Below, in pieces: positions 8,097 to 15,953 of a DNA stretch of 64,000 bases. How positions within the stretch are numbered: position 1 is the first letter of the stretch; each line of letters begins with the position of its first letter. Source of the stretch: Actinoplanes subtropicus (GTDB taxonomy: Bacteria > Actinomycetota > Actinomycetes > Mycobacteriales > Micromonosporaceae); NCBI RefSeq assembly GCF_000721705.1, contig NZ_JOJL01000036.1:1-64000 (forward strand), given 5' to 3'. The notes under the pieces were generated by a model. That model saw only the letters and a list, made by a program, of their open reading frames with translations. It did not search any database and was not told the origin of the DNA. Both the position numbers and the translations under genes were made by a program.

Positions 8097-8305
8097 TGCC
8101 CTGTCCCCTCCCGAGTCACTGCTCATCCTGCCCGCGCCGGCCCGGCCGGACCACCGCATCCGGTCCCGTCCGCATCACCACCGCATTCGGTACGCGCCGG
8201 CTCCCACCCGGCTTGCCTCCGCCGGACACACTCCCTTCACGGTCCGGACCGGTCAGCCACGCGAGCTCGTAGTCGGCTCTTGCCGGGCCGAGCCGCTCGG
8301 CGGCG

Positions 8306-8947
8306 CTAGCCGCCCGGCGCCGTGGCGATCAGGACGTCGGCGACGGTGTGCCAGCCCAGCCTCCGGTACAGGTGCTGCCCGTCCTCGCTGGCGACGAGAA
8401 TGCCGTTCGCGGCGCCCTCCTCCCGCGCAGCCTCGGCCAGCGCCCCCATCACCACGCTCGCCAGCCCCCGCCGCCGATGCGCGGGCAAGGTCTCGATCCG
8501 GTCGGCGACCCCGTCCGGACCGCTCAGCCCGATCGTGCCGCGTGCCGCCTCCTCGCCCGTCGACGACTCCCGGACCGTGGCCGTGACCGCCGCCCCGACC
8601 CGTACGACCTCAAGCTGGTAAGGGTCCGCCGGCTTGCTCGACGGGTGGTCCGCCAGCACGACGGTCATCAGCTGCTCGGCCCGCTTGAGCAGCACCAACC
8701 CGGCCCCGGCGAGCGCCTCGGCCGCCGCTTCCGGCGAGGTCGTCGCCACCGTCAGCCACGTGACCTCCCGCTCGCCGAGCACCCGCGCCGCCAGCTCCGG
8801 CACCGCCGCGTCGGAGAGCGCCACGTACTCGACGTCCCGCCCGGGCTGCAGACACCGCACCCGCAGGCCGTCGCCCAGGTCCTCGACCCCGTTCAGGCCA
8901 CGCGCCGCACACCAGCCCCGATGCCACCGCTCGATCAACTCACGCAC
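8306..8947 (-). CDS. GNAT family N-acetyltransferase
   Basis: 213 residues. The C-terminal half carries the acetyl-CoA binding signature HRRRGLASVVMGALAEAA followed by LYRRLGWH, typical of GNAT proteins. The N-terminal half has a second, degenerate GNAT-like fold. The GTG start at 8947 gives MRELIERWHRGW; no strong Shine-Dalgarno is visible. The 209 bp separating it from the VOC gene show nothing recognisable. Substrate unknown. Confidence 0.82.
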   Translation of the reverse strand: MRELIERWHRGWCAARGLNGVEDLGDGLRVRCLQPGRDVEYVALSDAAVPELAARVLGEREVTWLTVATTSPEAAAEALAGAGLVLLKRAEQLMTVVLADHPSSKPADPYQLEVVRVGAAVTATVRESSTGEEAARGTIGLSGPDGVADRIETLPAHRRRGLASVVMGALAEAAREEGAANGILVASEDGQHLYRRLGWHTVADVLIATAPGG

Positions 8948-8985
8948 CCGGCGAGCTTAGTTGCCCACCCAGGCTCGACATCCGT

Positions 8986-9117
8986 GGCGGCCGGTCGCGT
9001 GCCGGGCGATGTTCGTCGGCCGGCGCCGGGCCGGACGTGTGCGGCGGCTGGTCGCGTGCCGGGCGATGTTCGTCGGCCGGCGCCGGGCTGGACGTGCGTG
9101 GCGGCCGGTCGCGTGCC
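8986..9117. repeat. 57-bp tandem repeat, two copies plus a partial third
   Basis: Period 57 bp: copies at 8986-9042 and 9043-9099 with few differences, and an 18-bp start of a third to 9117. The repeated sequence includes GTGCCGGGCGATGTTCGTCG. It lies in the 354-bp space (8948-9301) between the GNAT start and the MarR stop, which otherwise shows no convincing gene; the frames that read through it are low-complexity Pro/Arg/Ala. Confidence 0.85.
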
Positions 9118-9301
9118 CGGTCGACGTTGGGCCGACCGTAAGACGTTCGGGCATCCGCGCGTCGGCCCGATCGTGATGGATTGCGAAACCCTGGTCGCCC
9201 CCGACCTGGGGCAGGAGCTGCTGGTGCTCTCCCCGGCGGGCGTCGAGGATTCGGAGCGTCTCGGCCTGCTCCTCGTCCTGGGCACCGAGGAGTTTCCGCC
9301 G

Positions 9302-9742
9302 TCAGCGGTAGGGGTCGGTGAGTTCCCGTAACCGGCCGAGGTGTTGTCGCAGGGCCGCCATCCGGGGCCGCCCGAGGTGTGCCTCCCACTCGGCCTCCAC
9401 CTCGGCGACGATGGCGGCGGCGACCGGGATCGCGGCCGCGCCGCGTGGCGCGATCCGCACCAGCCGGGCCCGTGCGTCGGTGGGGTCGGGGGCCCGTTCG
9501 ACGTAGCCGGCCCGTTCCAGCTGATCGACCAGGAAGCCGGCCGACTGCTTGGTGATCTGCGCCTGCTCGGCCAGGTCGGTCAGGCGGCTGCCGTCGGGCG
9601 CGATCCGCTGGAACACCCGCGCCTGCGCCGGTGTGAAGTCGTCGAACCCGGCCTCGGCGAGGCCGGCGAATACCCGCGACTCCATCGCCCGATAGGGGAT
9701 GAACAGCAGCAGTCCGAGGTTCAGCGGCGGCTCGCCGGCCAT
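9302..9742 (-). CDS. MarR family transcriptional regulator
   Basis: 146 residues with a MarR winged helix: LTDLAEQAQITKQSAGFLVDQLERAGYVER in the centre and the wing DPTDARARLV. The ATG at 9742 has a GGAGGA ribosome-binding site. It is divergent from the maleylpyruvate-isomerase-like gene, with two matching palindromes between them, so autoregulation plus control of the neighbour is likely. Confidence 0.9.
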   Translation of the reverse strand: MAGEPPLNLGLLLFIPYRAMESRVFAGLAEAGFDDFTPAQARVFQRIAPDGSRLTDLAEQAQITKQSAGFLVDQLERAGYVERAPDPTDARARLVRIAPRGAAAIPVAAAIVAEVEAEWEAHLGRPRMAALRQHLGRLRELTDPYR

Positions 9743-9759
9743 GCCGTCCTCCTTGACAC

Positions 9760-9799
9760 TGGTCAGAGTCTCTGACCAAACTAGTCAGATACTCTGACT
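9760..9799. promoter_or_regulatory. Twin MarR-type operators
   Basis: Two palindromes with the same half-sites, GTCAGA-N3-TCTGAC, at 9762-9776 and 9784-9798. The first extends to perfect 9-bp arms (9760-9778). Their centres are 22 bp apart, about two helical turns. They fill the 74-bp divergent promoter region and each would cover one promoter. Binding by the adjacent MarR protein is inference. Confidence 0.75.
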
Positions 9800-9816
9800 G
9801 TACCAGGGAGGCCGGG

Positions 9817-10449
9817 ATGGACCGCGAGGACAGCTGGCGGGCGATTGCCGCGATGCGGATCGACCTGGCCGGCCTGCTGGGCGGGCTCGACGAGCCGGAA
9901 TGGGAGAAGCCCTCGCTGTGCGCCGGCTGGCGGGTCCGTGACGTCGCCGCGCACGTAGCGATGACGCCGCTGGCGCCCGGCGTCCGCTCGATGCTGGCCG
10001 ACGCGGTGCGGGCCGGCGGCCGCTTCCATCGGTTCAACCACGACCTGGCCGTCCGGCACGCTTCGACCCGGGCCGTCGGCGCGCTGGTGGGGGAGTTGCG
10101 CGAGCACGCGGACGACCGGCGGCTCCCGGTCGTCACCAACTACCGCAACATCGTGCTCGACGTGCTGGTGCACGGCCGGGACATCGCGATCCCGCTAGGC
10201 CGTGAGCTTCCCGTGCCGTCCGGCGTGGGTGTGGCCGCCGCGACCCGGGCCTGGACGATGGGCTGGCCGTTCTGGGCCAAGCGCCGGCTGCGCGGCCTGC
10301 GCCTGGTGGCGACCGACGCGGACTGGACGGCCGGCGACGGCGAGGAAGTACGCGGCCCGATCGACGCGCTCGTCCTGCTGCTGACCGGCCGCACCGCCAC
10401 TGCCGTCCCGCGCCTGACCGGCCCGGGTCTGCCCCGTCCAACTGCCTAG
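9817..10449 (+). CDS. Maleylpyruvate isomerase/DinB-superfamily protein
   Basis: 210 residues. The N-terminal W-LCAGWRVRDVAAHVA motif is the signature of the mycothiol-dependent maleylpyruvate isomerase family (TIGR03083-like), with the metal-binding His expected in DVAAHVA and in VHGRDIA. These four-helix proteins use mycothiol as cofactor or act as thiol transferases. The ATG at 9817 has a GGGAGG site. Regulation by the divergent MarR protein through the twin operators is likely; the substrate may be an electrophile sensed by that regulator. Confidence 0.85.
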   Translation: MDREDSWRAIAAMRIDLAGLLGGLDEPEWEKPSLCAGWRVRDVAAHVAMTPLAPGVRSMLADAVRAGGRFHRFNHDLAVRHASTRAVGALVGELREHADDRRLPVVTNYRNIVLDVLVHGRDIAIPLGRELPVPSGVGVAAATRAWTMGWPFWAKRRLRGLRLVATDADWTAGDGEEVRGPIDALVLLLTGRTATAVPRLTGPGLPRPTA

Positions 10450-10718
10450 GCGACGGCCCGGCGCTGTCGGGACGCGTAGGCGCCAGCCAACTTCGCCAGG
10501 GCCTCGGCGCAGCCGAGGAGCACACCGACGATGAGCTGACCCACCAGATCGCCATTGACCTGACCGGCTCGATCCGTTACGGCAGTTCGATTTTGGCCAA
10601 CCGCATGGAGGTGTACGACGAGGTCGCCGGCACCAGCCGCATCCTGTCCGGGCGCACGACCCAGGGTATCGGTCGCAGCGGGAGCCGGCCGCGGCGACCG
10701 ACAACCCCTCAGGTCTGA
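10449..10718 (+). pseudogene. Orphan open frame without a start, possible gene tail
   Basis: From just after the preceding stop a frame stays open to a TGA at 10716-10718 and reads like protein (for example HTDDELTHQIAIDL and RMEVYDEVAGTSRIL), but it lacks a convincing start or ribosome-binding site. The only ATG (within RMEVYDEV) would leave about 40 residues. I do not recognise it. It may be the truncated end of a lost gene. It converges on the PPOX gene and overlaps its end by 10 bp. Confidence 0.25.
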
Positions 10719-11134
10719 CGGGTCCAGGGGCCGACGCCGCCGATCCGCTCGATCGCATACCGCACGATGTAGCCCGAGGTGCGCGGGGCGGGGAACTCCT
10801 TCTCCGCCGACATGTACACCTTGGTCAGCCGGTTGAGCAGATCCCACGCCTGGTCGGTCGGCTCGATCGTGGCGCGGGCGCGCAGCACCGCGTGCTCGTT
10901 GAGGAACACGGCCCGATCCCGCGGCGCGTCGAAGGACAGCACGACCCGCTGGTCCCGGCTCATGTTGCGTAGCTTCCTGTTCCAGGTCAGGTGTCCACTG
11001 ACGACATCGTCGCCGGCCAGCCCGATCCAGATCACACTGACCTGCGGGCTCCCGTCGAGGTTGACCGTGCTCAGATGGGCCAGCGGCCCGGACTCGACGA
11101 GGTCGCGCAGTTCCTTCGGCAGCGGCGTGCTCAC
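10709..11134 (-). CDS. PPOX-class F420/flavin-dependent oxidoreductase
   Basis: 141 residues with the split-barrel flavin/deazaflavin fold: LAHLSTVNLDGSPQVSVIWIG at the start, a W-RKLRN-RD-RV-LSF block and a C-terminal YIVRYAIERIGGVGPW. This is the pattern of actinobacterial PPOX/FDOR-B proteins that use F420 or FMN. GTG start at 11134. The gene stands alone; the natural substrate is unknown. Confidence 0.88.
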   Translation of the reverse strand: MSTPLPKELRDLVESGPLAHLSTVNLDGSPQVSVIWIGLAGDDVVSGHLTWNRKLRNMSRDQRVVLSFDAPRDRAVFLNEHAVLRARATIEPTDQAWDLLNRLTKVYMSAEKEFPAPRTSGYIVRYAIERIGGVGPWTRQT

Positions 11135-11178
11135 CGCGCCACCCTATCGCCCGCGGGCCGCCGCCGAGGGCCTTCGAG

Positions 11179-11484
11179 CTAGCGGCGCGGGCGGCGGTCG
11201 GCCGCCGCATAGGACGCGGCCGCGGTCAGGGCGGACACCGCCAGCACCGATGGCCACGAGCCGATCCGCTTGGCGAGCGGGTGGGACAGACCAAAGGCGC
11301 CGACGTACGTGGCGACCAGCGCGCCCGTCACGACCGGATTGGTGCGGCGGGCCCACTCCCGGCCGGCCAGTACGCCGCCGGCGGCCAGGACGGCGCCGCC
11401 CAGCGGGCGGATGCCGGTGCGGCGGGCCAGTTGCCAGCCGCCGATCAGGGAGCCGGCGGTGATCGCGGCAGTGGGGAGGCGCAT
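11179..11484 (-). CDS. Small hypothetical membrane protein
   Basis: 101 residues from the ATG at 11484 (a longer frame to 11538 lacks support). It has three to four Ala/Gly-rich hydrophobic segments (about 5-20, 28-45, 48-66, 75-92) separated by Arg-rich turns such as AGREWARRTNP. I do not recognise a named family. No ribosome-binding site is evident, so it may be leaderless. Confidence 0.55.
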   Translation of the reverse strand: MRLPTAAITAGSLIGGWQLARRTGIRPLGGAVLAAGGVLAGREWARRTNPVVTGALVATYVGAFGLSHPLAKRIGSWPSVLAVSALTAAASYAAADRRPRR

Positions 11485-11542
11485 GAGCACGACCGTACAC
11501 CCGGAGCTTGATCGGTCCAGCCGACCGGGCATATTCAAGCCC

Positions 11543-11612
11543 GTGGACGAGACCCCCGGGCTCAGCCGGCGGCGGGCGCTTCAACTCGCGGCCGGTGCGG
11601 TGGTCTCCGCAT
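11543..11612 (+). pseudogene. Start of a Tat-secreted protein gene (truncated)
   Basis: From GTG 11543 the frame reads MDETPGLSRRRALQLAAG and continues AVVSA, a textbook Tat signal peptide with twin arginines and an Ala-rich h-region. It breaks down after about 23 codons where it meets the TetR remnant of the opposite strand. It may be the former start of the GH2 glycosidase whose tail lies at 11766-11969, but that is inference. Confidence 0.45.
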
Positions 11613-11725
11613 ACCCACGCTCGCGGAACAAGCCGCAACGCCGTCTCGAAGATCAGCTGCCGGGTCTGCTCGCCCCGGGCCCGCCGTGGCGCGGACGGCG
11701 AGGGCTCAGCGGCAGCGGTCGTCAC
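11581..11725 (-). pseudogene. TetR regulator remnant, frameshifted and truncated
   Basis: From GTG 11725 the frame gives ARGEQTRQLIFETALRL, the first helix of a TetR DNA-binding domain. A one-base insertion then shifts the frame; ignoring it, FRERGYAETT follows, the expected continuation. The helix-turn-helix proper and the rest are missing, and the shifted frame stops at 11581-11583. Its broken end overlaps the Tat signal fragment of the + strand, so both seem to have been cut by one deletion. Confidence 0.55.
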
Positions 11726-11765
11726 GGGACGGCCGGCCGGTCCCGGACGCCGTGCACCGGGTCGC

Positions 11766-11969
11766 GTCCGAGGTGCGGGCGCGGGCACGCTCGCCGCCGC
11801 GGGCAGCGGCAATCCGCACAATGTCGACAGTTTCCGCCGGCCCCGCCACCACGCCTGGCACGGCCGCGCCCTCGCGATCCTGCGTCCGGCGAAGACCCCG
11901 GGGCCGGTCACCCTGGTCGCATCGGCGCCGGGTCTGCGTCCGGCGAAGATCTCCCTGCCCGTACGCGAA
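11766..11969 (+). pseudogene. GH2-type glycosidase C-terminal remnant
   Basis: About 68 codons read VRGAGAGTLAAAGSGNPHN, then VDSFRRPRHHAWHGRALAIL and PGPVTLVASAPGLRPA. This matches my memory of the last beta-sandwich of family 2 glycoside hydrolases (beta-galactosidase type). No start exists and the upstream part is gone. The frame runs on to a stop at 11991-11993. The rest of the 850-bp gene-free stretch (11485-12336) holds the other remnants, the direct repeat at 11957-12034 and a hairpin at 12239-12265. Confidence 0.5.
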
Positions 11970-12034
11970 AAGCCTGTAAGCGAAAAGCGGTGAACCGCCC
12001 GTTTGGGTGACCTTCCGCCCGTACGCGAAAAGCC
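11957..12034. repeat. 18-bp direct repeat pair
   Basis: GCCCGTACGCGAAAAGCC occurs exactly at 11957-11974 and again at 12017-12034, 60 bp apart, right after the GH2 tail. The first copy is partly inside the remnant frame. It may mark a duplication or recombination end point connected with the decay of this region. Confidence 0.7.
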
Positions 12035-12283
12035 CTAAGCCCCCCAATAGGGTGACCGGCGTTTGTCGGCCGCTCCGCTCGGGGAAGCTGGTGGTCACTC
12101 CGGACCCGCCGGGTCGGGAGCGGATCGTCGGCCGTGTGGCGGTTGCGGTGGTGGTCCACGATGGAAAGGCTTCTCACGGCAGGGCGTGCCGTTCCCGCGC
12201 GGTTCTTGCGGCGGATTTCGTGCCCTCCGGTAGGAAGCCCGGCCCGTCGTGACGAGGCGGGCCGGCATGCGGAAGGCCGGGTG

Positions 12284-12340
12284 ATGAGCGTGCGCACGTT
12301 CCGTCCACGCGTCGCCGAGGTCGGCGGAGGCGGCGCGTGA
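12284..12340 (+). CDS. Tiny ORF coupled to the dynamin-like gene
   Basis: An 18-codon frame MSVRTFRPRVAEVGGGGA from ATG 12284, with a GGAAGG ribosome-binding site at 12271-12276. Its TGA overlaps the GTG start of the GTPase gene (GTGA, 12337-12340), so translation of the peptide would feed ribosomes to the GTPase. A hairpin with 12-bp pairing (12239-12265) lies just upstream. It could also be the remnant of an earlier upstream gene; actinobacterial dynamin-like genes often come in pairs. Confidence 0.35.
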   Translation: MSVRTFRPRVAEVGGGGA

Positions 12341-13983
12341 TCGACCCGCATGCCGGACTCGCCGACCTGATCGATGTGGTGCGCGCCGAGGCCCGCAAGC
12401 TCGGCCGGGACGATCTCGCCGCCCTCCTGCCGGCCCCGCCGGGCCCGCGGGAAACCCTGCGCCGGCCCCGGATAGTGGTCAGCGGCGGCCCCGGCCGCGG
12501 CAAGTCGCGCCTGGTCAACAGCCTGCTCGGCCGGCCCGGCCTGAGCCCGGTGGGCAGCCGGCCGACGACCGCCGGGTGGATCGAGTTCCGCTACGGCGCC
12601 GACGACGGCCTCACCGCGCTGCTCACCGACCCGGGCCACCCGGGGACGCCGCGGCGCGTGCCGATCCCGTTGAGCGAGCTGCACGCGTACACCAATCTGC
12701 ATGAGGTTTCCGCTCCCGTCCTGGGGATCGATGCCCGGCTGGACGCCCCGGTGCTGCGCGATCTGATCCTGGCCGACACGCCCGGGGTGGGTGGCCCGCA
12801 CGGCGCGTGGAACGCCGACGCGCTGCTGTTCGTCGGCGACGCGACCGGCCCGGTCACCGAGCACGAGCTCGCCTTCCTGGCGGCGGCGACGCAGCACATC
12901 GACACGATCGCGGTGGCGGTCAACAAGAGCGACGTGGTCGGCCACGAGCGCGCCCTGGCCGAGACCCGCCGCCGCCTCGCCGCCCACCCCGACCTGGCCG
13001 GTCTTCCGGTCTTCGGCACCTCGGCCCGCCTCGCCGAGCAGGCCGGCCGTCCCGGCACCCCGCGGCACGTCGCCGTCCGGCTCACCGAACTGGCCGGCAC
13101 CCGTCAGCTGATCGACCTGCTCACCTTCGCGGCGACCACGTCGATCCGCCGCCGGCGCGCGGCGGTGCAAGCTCACACCACCACAGCGGTCGTACGCGAA
13201 CTGCTGGCCCACCTCGACCGGCTGGCCGGGCCCGCCGACCGGCTGGACGCCGAGATCGCCACGGTGACCACGCTGCTGGACGGCGGCGGCCTGCTCGGCG
13301 CCCGCTTCGAGGAGGCCCGCCAGGGCGCGACCCAGCGGTTCGCCGCCCGCGCCGAAGCCCTCGGCACCTGGCACCGGGAGGCCGCCGAGGACGGCCCCGG
13401 CGACGCTCTGGAGACCCTGCCGCCCCGGCTGGTGGTCGGCCTCGCGGCGACGGGCTGGTCGGCGCTGGAGGAGACCCAGGAGGCGATCCTCGAATCGGTC
13501 CGCGACTGCCTGCGCGACGACGTGCTGGCACCACCGGCCGCCGAGCTGAGCCTGCGGATGCGCTCACCCGAACCGCCCGGCTCGGTCCGCGACTTCACCC
13601 CCACCCTCACCGGCCTGCTGACCGGCTCGGCGATGGCCCTGTCCGTGCTCACGGGTTCGGGCGCGGTCGGCGCCGACATCGCCCTCGCCGCCTGCACGGG
13701 CTGGTGGCAACTGCGCGGCGACGGGGCGCAGCGCCGCACCCGCCTGTCCACCTGGGTGGAGGCCGCGGTGACCGAGGCCCGCACGGCCTTCGAGAGCGAG
13801 TTGCGCCGCCGGGTGGGTGCGGCCCGGCAGTACGTGGCCGAGACACTGCCGCGCCTGCTGGAGGCCCGGCGCGACCGGCTGGAACGCCTGCGCACCGACC
13901 GCACCGACCCGGCGGTGGCGGAGGAATCACGGGTCACGCTGAAGCGGGCGCTCGACGAGCTGTCCCGCCGCACCGTCGCGTAG
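12337..13983 (+). CDS. Dynamin-like GTPase
   Basis: 548 residues with an N-terminal GTPase domain: P-loop GGPGRGKS (about 50-57), switch/G3 DTPG (147-150) and G4 NKSD (196-199). A long helical region follows with a hydrophobic patch (about 428-460, TGLLTGSAMALSVLTGSG) and an Arg-rich coiled C-terminus, the layout of bacterial dynamin-like/IniC-type proteins that remodel membranes. The GTG start at 12337 has a GGCGGAGG site. No second dynamin gene is next to it, which is unusual. Function in sporulation septation or membrane repair is only a guess from relatives. Confidence 0.75.
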   Translation: MIDPHAGLADLIDVVRAEARKLGRDDLAALLPAPPGPRETLRRPRIVVSGGPGRGKSRLVNSLLGRPGLSPVGSRPTTAGWIEFRYGADDGLTALLTDPGHPGTPRRVPIPLSELHAYTNLHEVSAPVLGIDARLDAPVLRDLILADTPGVGGPHGAWNADALLFVGDATGPVTEHELAFLAAATQHIDTIAVAVNKSDVVGHERALAETRRRLAAHPDLAGLPVFGTSARLAEQAGRPGTPRHVAVRLTELAGTRQLIDLLTFAATTSIRRRRAAVQAHTTTAVVRELLAHLDRLAGPADRLDAEIATVTTLLDGGGLLGARFEEARQGATQRFAARAEALGTWHREAAEDGPGDALETLPPRLVVGLAATGWSALEETQEAILESVRDCLRDDVLAPPAAELSLRMRSPEPPGSVRDFTPTLTGLLTGSAMALSVLTGSGAVGADIALAACTGWWQLRGDGAQRRTRLSTWVEAAVTEARTAFESELRRRVGAARQYVAETLPRLLEARRDRLERLRTDRTDPAVAEESRVTLKRALDELSRRTVA

Positions 13984-13990
13984 CCGGACC

Positions 13991-14074
13991 TCAGGTCGCG
14001 GCGATCGAGTCGACGTGGAAGTAGGCGCAGCCGGACCACACGTCGAAGCCGCCGCCGGCACTGGCGATGCCGGG
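13991..14074 (-). pseudogene. Possible orphan gene tail
   Basis: On the minus strand a frame ends GGGFDVWSGCAYFHVDSIAAT before a TGA at 13991-13993. The Cys/aromatic-rich sequence looks like the end of a secreted protein, but nothing upstream in the same frame is gene-like. Family not recognised. Confidence 0.2.
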
Positions 14075-14111
14075 CGGGCGCCGGCGCGGCAACCAGGGCG
14101 GGGCAGCGGGG

Positions 14112-14561
14112 TCAGTGCAGCGGGATCCCGGTTTGGTCGCCGGCCGGGCGGGGGCCGAAGATGCGCCGCTCCGACTCGTCGATGCGCAGGTCGTTGATGC
14201 TGGCCTCGCGGCGGCGCATCAGGCCCTGGCCGTCGAACTCCCACAGCTCGTTGCCGTAGCTGCGCCACCACTGCCCGCTCGTGTCGTGGCACTCGTATTG
14301 GAACCGTACGGCGATCCGGTCCCCGTGGACCGCCCACAGCGACTTGCGCAGCGCGTAGTCGAGCTCCCGCTCCCACTTGGCGGTGAGGAAGGCGACGATC
14401 CCGGCGCGCCCGGTGACGAAGACGTCCCGGTTCCGCCAGACCGAATCCTCCGTGTACGCGAGCGCCACCCGTTCGGGGTCGCGGGTGTTCCACGCGTCCT
14501 CCGCGGCCCGCACCTTGGCGGCCGCGGTCTCGGGGGTGAACGGCGGTACCGGTGGTCGCAC
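14112..14561 (-). CDS. NTF2-like (DUF1348/SnoaL-type) protein
   Basis: 149 residues that match the nuclear-transport-factor-2-like DUF1348 family closely in pattern: [40 protein letters not shown] and a final [17 protein letters not shown]. These are small cone-shaped proteins, often of unknown catalytic role. The GTG at 14561 is supported by a GGAGG ribosome-binding site seven bases upstream. It follows the methyltransferase gene by 29 bp on the same strand and may be its operon partner, and so under the divergent TetR. Confidence 0.85.
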   Translation of the reverse strand: MRPPVPPFTPETAAAKVRAAEDAWNTRDPERVALAYTEDSVWRNRDVFVTGRAGIVAFLTAKWERELDYALRKSLWAVHGDRIAVRFQYECHDTSGQWWRSYGNELWEFDGQGLMRRREASINDLRIDESERRIFGPRPAGDQTGIPLH

Positions 14562-14590
14562 GACAAATCCTCCAGGTGAGAGTGACGACG

Positions 14591-15304
14591 TCAGGGCGCG
14601 GTCGCGGTGACGACGCGGACCGGTGGGTGCATCGACCAGTGCCGGCCGGAGACGCGGACGTCGGCGGCGCCCCCTTCGCGGAGCGTACCCGCGTACGCGG
14701 AAGTGGCCTGGAAGTCGAGGATCACGATGCGCCCGCCCGGCCGCACCACGCGCAGCAGTTCCCGCACCGCCCCGGGCCGGTCGCCGGGCGGCAGGTTGTG
14801 GATGGCGAGGCTGGCGAGCGCCAGGTCGAAAGCGGCGTCCGGGAACGGCAGCTCGCGCATGTCGCCGTCGAGCGCCTCGACCCGCCCGGCGACGCCGGCC
14901 GCACGAGCGTTGGCCAGCAACGCGTCGGGGCCGTTGCCGGACTGGTCCTGGGCGCGCCAGATGTCCACGCCCACGAGGTGACCGGCCGGCACCACGCGGG
15001 CGGCCGCGACCAGGACCGAGCCGCGGCCGGGGCCGGCCTCCAGCACCTCCTCGTCGCCGCGCAGACCCAGTTCGCGCAGCGTGCGGGCCCAGAGCCGGCG
15101 TTTGCCGATCAGGCTGCTGTAGAGCATCCAGCCGCACTGGACCAGGAACGTGAGCGCACTCAGCCCGGACAACGTCCCGAGCGCCGCGCCCCACCAGGCG
15201 GCCGTGAGCGCGAACAGGGCCGCGCTCAGCGCCGCGAGCCCCACGCCGACCACGGCGAACAGCCGCACGATGCCGGGCGCGTCGATCCCGTACCTCGCCC
15301 GCAT
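14591..15304 (-). CDS. Membrane-anchored SAM-dependent methyltransferase
   Basis: 237 residues: two N-terminal membrane helices (about 13-33 and 38-60) and a class I methyltransferase domain with motif [33 protein letters not shown] (motifs II/III) and a post-motif [13 protein letters not shown]. The ATG at 15304 is itself part of a 17-bp inverted repeat shared with the divergent TetR gene, leaving almost no 5' leader. Substrate unknown; membrane anchoring suggests a lipid or hydrophobic compound. Confidence 0.87.
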   Translation of the reverse strand: MRARYGIDAPGIVRLFAVVGVGLAALSAALFALTAAWWGAALGTLSGLSALTFLVQCGWMLYSSLIGKRRLWARTLRELGLRGDEEVLEAGPGRGSVLVAAARVVPAGHLVGVDIWRAQDQSGNGPDALLANARAAGVAGRVEALDGDMRELPFPDAAFDLALASLAIHNLPPGDRPGAVRELLRVVRPGGRIVILDFQATSAYAGTLREGGAADVRVSGRHWSMHPPVRVVTATAP

Positions 15305-15344
15305 CTTTACAGCGTAAAGCCGGGAGTTTTACGCTGTAAAGATG
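15302..15344. promoter_or_regulatory. 17-bp inverted repeat carrying both start codons
   Basis: CATCTTTACAGCGTAAA (15302-15318) and its exact reverse complement (15328-15344) face each other across 9 bp. Each arm is itself a palindrome, TTTAC-N3-GTAAA, giving two operator-like sites centred 22 bp apart, and the outer ends are the ATG codons of the methyltransferase and TetR genes. The arrangement suggests a TetR double operator and leaderless mRNAs. Confidence 0.8.
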
Positions 15345-15953
15345 CGAGGGGAACTGAGCCGGCGGGCGATCGTCGAGGCGGCGCTGGCGATGATCGACCG
15401 GGACGGCCTGGAGGCGCTGTCGATGCGCAAGCTGGGCCGGGCGCTCGGCGTGGAGGGCATGGCGCTGTACCACCACTTCGCGAACAAGAACGCGCTGATC
15501 GACGCGGTCGTCGCCGCGGTCGCGCCGGAACCGCCGGCGCCGACCGACGACTGGCAGGCTGATCTGGCGGCGCTGAGCTACCGGTACCGGGACGCCGTCA
15601 ACGCCCATCCGAACCTGCTGCCGGTGCTGCTGTCCCGGCCCAGCCACCACGAGAAGGCCGCCGCCACCCTGGAGGCGCAGTATTCGGCTCTCCAGCGGGC
15701 CGGCCTCAGCGGCTCGGCCCTGCTGGACGCCCATCGCACCTGGGGCAGCTTCGTCATCGGCTACCTGGTGGTCGAGCAGCAGGGCCGCGCCGCGAGCGCC
15801 GAGTGGCGGCCGGTGGCCGGCTCGGACACGCCGGTCACCGCCTCGCTCGACGCGTTCCAGGCCGCTCGCGACTGGGACGAGCAGTTCGCGATCGGCCTGC
15901 ACATGCAGTTCGACGCGATCGAGGCGCTAGCCAACCCAGTCGATCTGGGTTGA
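15342..15953 (+). CDS. TetR family regulator (TetR_C-type)
   Basis: 203 residues. N-terminal helix-turn-helix [18 protein letters not shown], then [21 protein letters not shown], followed by a C-terminal domain of the tetracycline-repressor type ([22 protein letters not shown]). The ATG at 15342 sits in the operator palindrome. It is divergent from the methyltransferase gene and very likely represses both. The 3' end overlaps the convergent GH20 gene by 27 bp. Confidence 0.9.
   Translation: MRGELSRRAIVEAALAMIDRDGLEALSMRKLGRALGVEGMALYHHFANKNALIDAVVAAVAPEPPAPTDDWQADLAALSYRYRDAVNAHPNLLPVLLSRPSHHEKAAATLEAQYSALQRAGLSGSALLDAHRTWGSFVIGYLVVEQQGRAASAEWRPVAGSDTPVTASLDAFQAARDWDEQFAIGLHMQFDAIEALANPVDLG

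Noticed and set aside
8935..9285. 116-codon minus-strand frame across the 57-bp repeat
   Set aside because: Only low-complexity repeats and no ribosome-binding site; treated as non-coding.
11485..12336. An insertion sequence as cause of the remnants
   Set aside because: No transposase, terminal inverted repeats or target duplications recognised here or anywhere in the window.
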